Shown here piece by piece: positions 52,801 through 62,600 of a DNA stretch of 64,000 nucleotides (within the stretch, counting starts at the first letter, position 1; each line of letters starts with the position of its first letter). Below the pieces are notes generated by a model. The model saw only the letters and a program-made list of their open reading frames with translations. It was not told where the DNA came from and did not search any database. The translations under genes were made by a program, and so were the position numbers. The stretch covers positions 3,165,797 through 3,229,796 of the forward strand of contig NC_018394.1 in the NCBI RefSeq assembly GCF_000208865.1. Direction: 5' to 3'. The DNA is from Neospora caninum Liverpool (taxonomy: Eukaryota > Apicomplexa > Conoidasida > Eucoccidiorida > Sarcocystidae).

Positions 52801-53311
52801 AGGCAGTGCTGAGATCTCCTTGTTTTTCTGAGGGAAGTTAAGGGTCTGTGAGTGATTAGCCACATACTTCTCTGTCAAGCACTTGGACGCCGCGAGTTCA
52901 TCGTATTGCTTGTTTCGATTGGTCAGGCGCCAGTATTCCTCAGTGTCAACAAGAACCACGAGGCTGGGTTGGGAGAAGTAGATTTCTGTTGCTGATTCTT
53001 GCAAAGTGATTTCCACTTGCGTCTCGAGCAGTCCTTCGCTGACCTCCCGTGCGTGGCAGTTAGTTCCTTGAGGGTACGGCAAACCGTCCTCTGCGGTCGC
53101 AGTTGCAGCACACCAAAACGGCCCGTTTCACTAGCAGCTTGGTATATAGGAGCGCGGCGTCCTCAAACCTAGAGAGCATACAGAAGATGTTACAGATGCT
53201 TTTTCTCACCGGCCGTGGGGCCTTCTTCGTCGTCGTCTGCATCTGCGTGCGAAGCAGACGTGGCTCTTTGGTCTCCTCGCCAGTCTTTTCCAGGCTGTCC
53301 GGCCATCTCCA
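46835..53311 (-). CDS. DNAI1: Axonemal dynein intermediate chain 1 (DNAI1/IC1 type), WD40 protein
   Basis: This is an outer-arm dynein intermediate chain that links the motor complex to the doublet microtubule. Minus-strand exons: 53311-53210 (tentative, with ATG at 53306), 53090-52724, 52122-51821, 51096-50854 (start uncertain; 51046 is the alternative), 50442-50110, 49778-49570, 49103-48974, 48264-48005, 47802-47657, 47398-47249 and 46997-46835. Phases agree and the model gives about 799 residues. Family landmarks appear in order: ETQVEITLQES and PKNKE-like FPQKNKE (N-terminal part), IIERILAQ (for the ERMVNQN block), WNPGNQDLLAVAYG, GWVLFWSLRNPLYP, HSDAVWDVRW with LLSIGGDGKVYQWT, VIGTDEGLVHRCSTSYNEQYLDTY in pieces, FSSCSDDGTIRLW, the SW-CPTNSTEFAA junction, MGDGRVELWDLS, and the final PVLVVGDKEG. 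Further 5' exons upstream of 53311 are possible, because the first 80-100 residues typical of the family are not recognised. Confidence 0.92.
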
Positions 53312-55642
53312 CTGTGGAAACCGTTCGGCATATATTGGGAGAAAACTGTCAACACATCGTGGCGGATGAACTGGATTTCCTGGCCCTGTAGGGTATCCAG
53401 GCAGCCTCCAGGGCATCGGGCTATTCGACGTCCCCACATCGTGTACGTGTTCACCTGCTGTGGAGACCGAAAAGGAGGGTGAACGCAAAACGTCGAGAAA
53501 GCAACAAGTGCTGAAATGTGAAAAATGGAAACACAAAGTAGTACACCGGAAGAGAGCAAGGTTTTTCAAGTCCTTTTGCTGCTGGGTATGCTGACGGCTT
53601 TTCGAGTGACACGATGGTGGCGCAGGCGAGTTCAAGCTTCAACTCATCTAGCATTGCACGAATTATACTGTTGAAGCTGCTGCTGTGTTGGTGGCAGAAC
53701 TGCGTTCAGACTTACAGATCTTGTCCACATCAGTGGGATCGCCATTTTGCTGGCGGACGCACGAGGCCAAGGGCCTTGGTGTGACTATTTTGCCATTAAG
53801 CAGGACGTGAATTTGTCCTGCTGCTGGGAGGCAGCCAAAAGGGAAGTTTTGGTTATGAGAGTATGTTTTTCACAGGTGCCTCAGGGACGCGTGGAAACTC
53901 TCACGGCACTGGTCTCCCACTACAGCCTTCAAAAGAGTGCAAAACGCAGTTGCCAGCCTGGTATGTCATTAGATGGGTGACCTTAATATTTTCTGACCTG
54001 ACTTGTGTTTGCCCAGGTGTTGCCGCTCCACCGCACCAAAATACTGCGGCAGTGTGTACTGGAGGACTCCATATACACTGCGTTTACTAGCGCTCTCATC
54101 TCCAAGGCCGACTGCGACGAAACAGTTATCGAGTTTCGTCGTATCGCACTTCGTGCCTATAGTACCAGTGTACAGGAGTGGCCTGCTTGTCTGGTTTTCT
54201 CTTGTCTGAACTCGACGATCTCTAGATGGGGAACGGAGAGAGCTGCAATTGTAGTGGTTGTTTACAACAGTGACTGCAAGGGCGTCACCAGGGGATCGCC
54301 TTTCGCATAGCAACTAAGCCTACACAAACACCTCAGTGATTGTCCTGGTTCCTGACTCCAGGATTGCCTCACCACCGAGTTCAGTGTCTCTTGTGTTTCG
54401 TATGTTTGATTGATTCCCCGAGAACGTGAAAGCGGACTTCCGTATCTGGCTAATGTTCTTGCTGCTGCGGCTGAAACTCGTCAGTGCCTGACCGGAAGAC
54501 CTCACGCGGAGAGAGGAACTGTTGTTCTGCTGGCCCCTGGCTCTGTTGACGTCGGCACCCGCGGGCGGCTTAACTTGCCGGCTTTGTACGGGCTCTGCCA
54601 TTTCCTGGGAAAAAGCACTAGTGGATCCGTACCTCTTGCTCGGCTATCTCTGACAGCGATACCCGTTCAGGGAGAGCTGCCTATCGAGTGCAAACAGATC
54701 CCGGGGCGCGCAAATCCCTGGAGCTCGTGAATCGACATCCGCGCTCAGAAAGCAAAGTCGAGGTTATGGCAACCGAGGTACCATGTGACAGTACGTGAAT
54801 AGCGTTGACTCCCGCTCCGAGAGCGGAACGTTTTTTGGAGCATGTACTCACAGCGTCAGCTTCTCCAGGATCCGACTACTGGAATGCCGCCGTGGCTTCA
54901 CATGAGGAGCCCGGCAGCCAAGGTCGCTTACAACCTGAGAAGTATCTTCCCAAGAACCACGGAATCGAGCCGCCTAAATGACCAGGCCGCGTGGCCGGTG
55001 GTTTGGACCACTTCGGTTCTTGAAAAGTTTTAGATAAACGACATGTGAAGAATTGGACCAACTTTCACGCACGACGATTATTACCCGACAAGGATTTCCC
55101 TATCTTTGGACCGTCATAATACAGCCGCCGTTTACATGTTACTGCGCCGGGCAGGGATTATATACTATCCTCTAAAGTGGTATTAACAGTATCTAGTGGT
55201 GCTGTACAACAGACGCTCTCCTTGAACGGCTTCAGGTGCTGTGTTCGTTCGGCATTGCCTTCGAAACGTTGACAGAACGCGAGAAGCATCACATGGCAAA
55301 ATGCGTTTTGCTGCAGCGATCTCGGATGCCGTTTCCCCAGTGAGAAAATATCCTGGTGAACTGCCACGCCATTGAAAAACGGCAAACATAATTGCACAAG
55401 GTGAAACAGAGGGAAAGTGAGAAATCTTGAATCGAATTGTGAACCTGTGACGCTAAACAAAAAAGGAAGAGCCGTTGGGTAGGTAGCGGTTGCACTGCGA
55501 CTCTACGAAAGCGCTGCCGTGGCACTCGAGTTTTCTTCCGCACCTTTGCCCGCGCACTTCGGCAGAGCGAGAGAGAGAGTAGGTTGGACCCGACAACGTC
55601 TTAGAAGACGAGGCAATGACTCTACAGTATTAATTTCACCTT
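53312..55642. other. Region with uncertain coding content
   Basis: This lies upstream of the dynein intermediate chain gene. A minus-strand ATG frame (54601-54320, 93 residues, Ser/Arg-rich) with a possible donor near 54352 could be a 5' exon of that gene or of a separate one. On the plus strand, 53878-54170 has two acceptor-like sites and open frames of coding-like composition. No family motif supports either strand. Confidence 0.3.
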
Positions 55643-56612
55643 TTACTGCTTCGGAGAGTAGAAGTCGGGGCTAGTCATGCGACGGACGTCGTTGAACCTG
55701 TTCTTCACTCGGTACTTGCAGTCCTCGTTCATTTCGGGAGAGCCTGGAATTGAAAGGGGAGAGCATGGTTACCGGTCTGCCGAGCGTTAAATGCTGAGAT
55801 ACATCGCCGAGTGGTTTACGCTAAGCACGCTGTAGGCAATGGAAAGCTTCTGAAGGGAAGTTGCGTCTTCATTTTCCCAAAAGACTCTCAAACATGTCGG
55901 GGTTTCTCCCCCGCCAGCGTTCTGGTGACTTTCCTCTTCATGGATCGGTGCCTGTTTTCGCACTGTGTATTCGAGTATCCTGCTTTTCCACGCGATCCGC
56001 TCTGAATTTGAAAGCTCACGCTCGGCGCCCTATGAAACTAAATTCGCTCCTTACTGAGCTAGAGATTCGCTAGATCCTATTGAACCCTTCACAAGTGCAG
56101 AAGACGACACGAGGCATTAAACAGGTTCTTCCGGAGGGACGCCGACCAATCTAGCTGGCTCTGCCGCCTCGAAGGCAGTACCGTCAGGGCGGTGAGAGGG
56201 CACATCGGGGACGTCTCGCATGGGAAAATGCGTCTTGGGAAAATTCCGCCGGTGGTCTGCCTGTTTCCCATGTGAACGGGAAGTCAGAAAAACAGTGGTT
56301 ACATGAGTGTCAAGCTCAGTACGGTACGCAGGCCGACTGCCAGCTGACGGTATTGTTTGCGACACTATTCGTTCGATCAAACTGGATGCACTCAATCCAT
56401 CGGTGGCTCGTGCAGCTCCGTCGTTTCCGCTGTTTTCCACCACAGCATGCTACGGGGAATCCGACCAGTGCAGTAGCTGAGCCTCGCCACTGCTGCTGTA
56501 ACTGAATCAGCTCGCTTTGACGACCGATCGCTGGCGTCGGGGATGGCACATAAAGTGACCTAGTCGTTACATGCAACAGAGGAAAAAGGATGTGTTCGAT
56601 GAAGGCGAACAT
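55643..56612 (-). CDS. Tentative small gene of unknown function (about 110 residues)
   Basis: The last exon (55743-55643) reads GSPEMNEDCKYRV, then about 20 residues ending in YSPKQ and a stop. It follows a clean pyrimidine-rich acceptor (tttcaattccag). The exon before it (56260-56182) ends in SHRPDG, and its donor (gtactg) matches in phase. A possible first exon starts at the ATG at 56612 and would end near 56455-56470 with gtcgga or gtagca, in phase 0. The product would be a short hydrophilic protein with a hydrophobic N-terminus. I do not recognise it. The start lies only 32 bases from the first seen exon of the oppositely oriented phosphodiesterase gene, so one of the two 5' ends is probably incomplete. 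The final exon is the best supported part. Confidence 0.4.
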
Positions 56613-56644
56613 TTCGTCCTGATCTTTTAATTTGAACCGGACAC

Positions 56645-59600
56645 ATGTGGTTCGAGATCTGTAGGAGCGATGAGGGTCACCTTCGGGTGCCTACCCTCTG
56701 GAATCACTTCAAACAAAACAATGACTTCCTTAAACTTCTATTCACAGAGGACTTTCTACCCGAGCATCAGAGACTTGGGATAGTTTGGCGCTGCTGTAGG
56801 TTTCTTGCCTCGATCTTCATTCTGTTCGCCATCAATGCGTACACCTACTCGTGGGGGATGGTTGACGTGGCCACTACGCTGCGGAACAGGTACGTGTGCG
56901 ATGCTTTACCACGGCTGTGGATTCGTCTAACGAAACTCTAGATCAGTAACGCTGATACAGGAGAGCCACCGTACGCGAGCATCGTGCGCACTTTAGTTAC
57001 CTACTGTCTTTGTCACGGACAGAACGCATCGCTTTCCTCTCCCCTAGGGAAATCCCCGAACCGCGTACCAGCAGCAAGGAGGCAAGAGTGAAAAGACACG
57101 GGACGCCAATTCCACAAATGAGGTGCACATTTGTAGCTAACAGGGGTTTAATCTTGCTATTCCCAGACGCGGTTTAGCCATCGCTGAACATGTATTATAT
57201 GAGTGATCCCAGGCAACAAGGCAGAATGTGGAAATGTCCGCGCCATGTAGGTGCCAGTAGAGAATCGGATATTTGCGTTTTCGTGAGTGTGACGGAATCG
57301 ATGAGACCGTGAAGAGATGCACTGGTACCGCAGCACAGAGGCTTATCAACATGCACCCAAAAGTTTGAGCTGAGCGCGTGCGCTCCTTAGCCGTCACACA
57401 TCACACAGGGTGGCTATCTAAGGTGCCGCGTGGCATAAAGGACGGGAGTACGACTTATTTTTCTCTCCTCTCCTCCGCAGGACAGACTGCCTGATGACTT
57501 GCACGCAGGAGAACTTCCCTGAAGGAGGCTGCGAGGAAGAGCTCGACAGAACGATCGAGTACCGGGGAAACAAGTACACACGATTCTTTTCTTTCCCAGC
57601 TCCTGAGGGCGTCACCCAGTCGAAGTACTCTGGTGACTACTTTGAGTCGTACACGCGCTGCGAAGACATGGCGCTGGATCCTTCTGGCGCTCTTTGGAGA
57701 CAGTTTGCTTCGCAGTCGTACCGTCAGCTGATCATTCAACAAAATTATACGAAAGTCTGTGAAATCTTCAGAACCTCCGCGGACTTCTGTGACAATCACG
57801 TAAGTCCGCTGGTTTCTGGACAGTCCCAAACGGATCCACACTTTGACACTGGCCGACAATAGCTTCTTAGGCCAGACGTCTCTGGGAACGAGTCCACATG
57901 TACCCTGTAGCAGGCACTTGTGGCGATCGGTCGTGGCTAGTTCGGGCTCTCCGAATGTCCGCGAGTCCAGCGGAACAGCCACAAGCTGCGGAAATCCCTA
58001 AACACATTTTCAAGGTTACTGTGGAGGCGCGGCGGTTGTAAAAACACCTGCTAGACCGTCTCTCAACACGAACGATTTCTCCTCTTCGTGGCTCTGGAGA
58101 GGCGCTCTGACACCGTCAGCCGCAGCCACAGTCCGCCCAGTTGTTCACTTCCGGGTGGTGTCTCTCGAAGAGACGTGGAAGATTGCAGAAAGGAGGGACG
58201 AAGGCAGCCTCTCCTGCGTTTGGAGTAGTCCGAAAAAGGATAGATAACAGGAAACGGACGTCATGCGTAGACCAGCACAGAGGCGCAACGCATCGTCAAC
58301 TGCGAGCCAGCGGCTCTATTTGCACGGCAACGCGGCGCTGACTGACAAACTTAACGAGTACGCTGATACGTGAAGTGGATAGATCCACACCTTGTGGAAA
58401 ACACTGAATCTTCGTGTGCGCAAACTGGTGTTTGGTCACATGCAGGAGGATAGGCTTCACACCTGCTTCCTCGGTTGCCGCCGACCCGAGGACACGGCGG
58501 CGACGGGGTATACCATGGACAATCGTCCACCTTGTGTGTCAGGCGAAGAAACGCGACCGCCTTTACTTTGCATCTACCCGGATGATATCGCCAAGGATAC
58601 GTTTTTTGACAAGATGGTTGGGTCCACATGCATCTACGCTCACGCAATTAGTGCCGACAAGGATTCCAGCGTCTCGTCCGCGTTCGCGCCGCCGATCTGG
58701 TGTTTCGGGGCTCTCCAGCTCTTCGGCGCGATCTTTGCCGCAAATTTCTTGCAGTTGGTCTTTGAGATCCTGCTGCTTCGGGTCCTTGACATGGCGGACA
58801 AATTCATCGAGCAATCCCTTGCTCTCCGAAGTCGCAAATGCCTCTACATCTCGCTGATATCTGTCATCTTGGGTGTCGCAGTGTTCGTAAGTCTCGGAGC
58901 CGTGACGATCCTCCGACGAGTAGGACTCGAGACTGCCTTAGTCATATCGTTTTTCCTCGCCCTCGCCGTCGACCAAGTCAAGTTTTTCCTTGTCCAGCCC
59001 ATCATCTGGTGGGTTCTCTTGCGCCGATGCGGCAAATTGTCACCCGCCGGAGTTCAAGAGTACGATGACGACTATCTCACGCTATTCCAGGCAGAAACGT
59101 CATTGGTAGACACAGCAAGGAAGGCGGTCGGCGACTTCATGTCGACGATTGTTTTCCAACGCGTTCTTCTCAGTTTTCTGCTCGCGTACACCGCCTTCCT
59201 TCTGATCGAATTCCTCCTGTTGAATAACGTGCCAGACTACAACCTCGTCGTTGTTCCCAACATCGACCAAGTAAGGCTTCAGGACCCGCCGTCGGCTAGC
59301 CTTTGGCATTTGCCAAATGCGAGGCTACACCACCAAGCGCAGCTGCGGGACGTGAGCAGCTTGCGGTCGATACCAAGAGAGAGCAGCCTGCTGTGAAAGT
59401 ATTTCCTTGGCCAATAATAAAGGAATTTGCCGGGTGACCCCATTTCAATTCCTCAGGAAACATCTCAGTTGCACGGGTGACCTCCGCCAGTGTTCTGTGG
59501 GACATAACGCAGTGAATCGAGGCGGTGTACTTGAAGACACCACATCCCCCTGCCGAACTTCTGAGAAGCCGAATCTCGGTTTTGTAGAGCCTTTCGCCTG

Positions 59601-62600
59601 CCGGGTACACTTTCAACAGAGGCTCGCCAGAGGCCGCACCATTTGCTCCAGGGTTTTTGCCTGAGTTTGACACACTCTGGACACTCCCAGGCGTGGTGTG
59701 GTTGGCCTTTCGCTTGCGCTCAGGGACGGGTTATAGCAAGGCAAATCGACAATGTCTTCACAGTCATCTTCGCATTGGAGGTACTAGGGAAGTTCGTTGG
59801 GTACGGCCTAATATATCTGAAAGACCCTATCGAATCCTTCGATACTCTTGTCGTAATGACGACCTTCACCTTGCTCATTTTGGGCTTCTACGTATCTGGA
59901 ATCGGTGAGTCTTTCACGAGGGTTTCAAGTTTCCGCGAACGCGAGAGCAACGGCTCGTTACTTGCCGCCACCTCGCGTGTCTGGTTGACACAAACTCGTT
60001 TGGAGCTGGACTGTGTCCCTTTTCTTCCTCTCTGACCAGTGAAACTGTAGCCGTGTATCACCTTGCCCATTCTTTAGAGTTTTTGGTTAATTGCAGCATG
60101 AAAACGAGATGAGCGAAAATGTCAGAACAGAAGGTTCTCTCGGCGAACGTGTAGCTCATTCGTTTTTTCTCTCTGAGCTCGAAGCTTACTGCCGTGCGCA
60201 AGTCGCCATGTCTGTTTCTGCAGGTCTGCTGCGTATTCTTCGACTGCTCAGTGCGTTAGCGTTGCTGCACAAGTACCCTGACTCCAGAGAGCGACGCCCC
60301 GAGTGGTCTGCAAACAATTCCTCGAAGTTGGAAAAGGCCTCTTCGATAGTCGAAGGCCTGCTGACCAACGTGCATATTCCCAAGTACTTCAAGACGGAGC
60401 TTGACTGGGTCTGGGATTCCATTCTTTCCAACAAAGTCTACGACACTCATGTCGAAAACGAAGAGGAAGAAGAGGATCAGGCGACAGAGGCAAGTTTTAG
60501 GCTCTCTCTTTTTACCGAGAAGTCCGTTCAAAAATGTGCGCCTATCCAATACCTGATCGCTTCGATAGAACAGCAGTGCCATCCAAGACGCTAACCTACG
60601 TCCCCGGGCAGAGGTACAAGCATGTGTGCGGCAGCCTACCCTGTACGCGTTTGCTCACGATCTCACCGTTTGCACGCTGCGGATTTCACTCACCACCTTG
60701 GTGCTTGCTTGGGGGTCTGCGTGTTCCGCGTACGCCGCGCCATCACAACTGGAAAAAACGGCAGAGACGTAGCTGTACAAACGAACCTTCGCTCTCGAGC
60801 AGCATGCGCGAAAGCTGTTGCTGGCCCTTTACCCTGGAAAAGCTACCCTAGTGGGAACGTTTACAACGCTACTCTCGACGTATCTATACTGACTTCCGGC
60901 CTCATGCCTTTTCTCTCAGACCATCATTGCCAGCGCCGACGCCTCCCGCAAGACGCAAGCAGCCGTGCGCGCGTCTCGGGCTCAGTCGCGGGCTTCCAAA
61001 GTTCCTCACGGCTCGTCAAGCATGGTGATCGGCAGCACGAACGGCCGCATTTCCGGTCAAATGTTGGAGAATTTGAGGGAACCGGACCCAAGAATGATGG
61101 ACGCTGCACTGTACCGGTCTGACACGCGCAACCTCGATCCCCTAAGTAAGGTTCTTTCTTAACATGCTTTCCTCGAGCGCAACCGAGGGTGTCCGCATTC
61201 TCGCAGTACCCAACCGAGCCTCTCTTTTCATATGTCCTGCACTTCAAAACGAATGCCGACTGGGTGTAAAATCACCACATTTGTCCCGTCCAGGAGTACA
61301 GAGAGGCAAACGTCTGCCAGTGCCGGACTGGTTCTTTACCTCTACTAAACCTACAGTGTTAGTGGATGCAACTTCCAGAGATGCTCTCTCGAAGAAACCG
61401 CTTTCCTAGTTTCCTATGAAGCAACCGGTTTCCTAGTTTCCTACAGCGGATATTAGACTTGCCCGGAGACGAGGGGGTAGTCGTTTCCCGCGGATGCGCG
61501 ATGTGCTTGTTGGCGGCTTTCCACGGGTGTGAGGCGCAGAGTCTACGCAGCGTTGTTCCCTGACATGCATTCCACGTTGCTCTCCCGTGCAGCTGCCACT
61601 GTTGGTGGAATGAAAAGCGCACCCTCAATGTTCACAAAGGGGAGCAAATCAAGCACCATGATGGGTTCCTCGGCCTCTAAGTCCTTTCGGACAGAACGAA
61701 ACAAAAAGTCTATTGACATTCTCGCAGTTCTTTATCAGGCGTCACAAATCACGGGTAAGCAGGGACACCAGACCGCACGGAGCACCCCTGGCTTTTGACT
61801 TGCACTCTCGAAGCTGTCAGATTCTTCTGACGCTTTTACCTCTGGGCGTGGACGTCGTGGACCTCAGCGAGTGTACGAACAGCTTGGACTCATTCGCATT
61901 TTTCAGAGGTTCAGCGATGCAAATCTAAGCTTGCCCAAAGCGTGATTCAATCTGCATCTTCGTATGAAATATCAACCTATTCTTTCGCTCAGTAATGGAC
62001 AAAGACAGTTGACTCCCATGCAGAGGAAACGGGATTGATGTAGACTCTATAGTGAAATGAGAAAGCGTATGCCCATGACTTGTGCCTCACGGGGAAGACG
62101 AAATAAAGACGTGGGTTTTTCCACCGAAGCGGCTCGGTGAGGAGACACCACGCGGCCCACATTTCGTTGATGCAGTCTGAAGTCAAGCTGTCTGTGCCGC
62201 GCCTTGTTTGCCGCTGATCGCTGTGTCTTTCGAAAGCTCTGAGGTGACGGGTGTTGTTGTTTCCCCCAGGTCTTCAGGGAGGTGTCTGGGTATTTGTTGC
62301 TATCCTGTTTTATGCATGCGAACAGGGGCGGAGCAGGAGCAAGTAAACGAGGCCATGCGGCCGTTCGACGAATGGCAGTGGGACGCACTGCATGCCAGCG
62401 ACGTGTGCGACATGAATCTCCTCCCTGTCGTTTTCGTCCGGGCAATTGCGACCTTCCCGACGATCATGACGAAGTTAGTTAAGACTCAAAAAAACAAAAC
62501 TACGGCTTATCCCCGTCTGCTAACGTCCACATGCGCTCTATTCTCAATCCAGCATGCGCCTCGGAATTGTCGAGGGAACGGGCCGAGATCAGTGCCTGTA

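Noticed and set aside
53969..54313. Open frames on both strands with splice-like borders
   Set aside because: Plus and minus readings are equally plausible, the phases of flanking exons do not connect, and no family is recognised.
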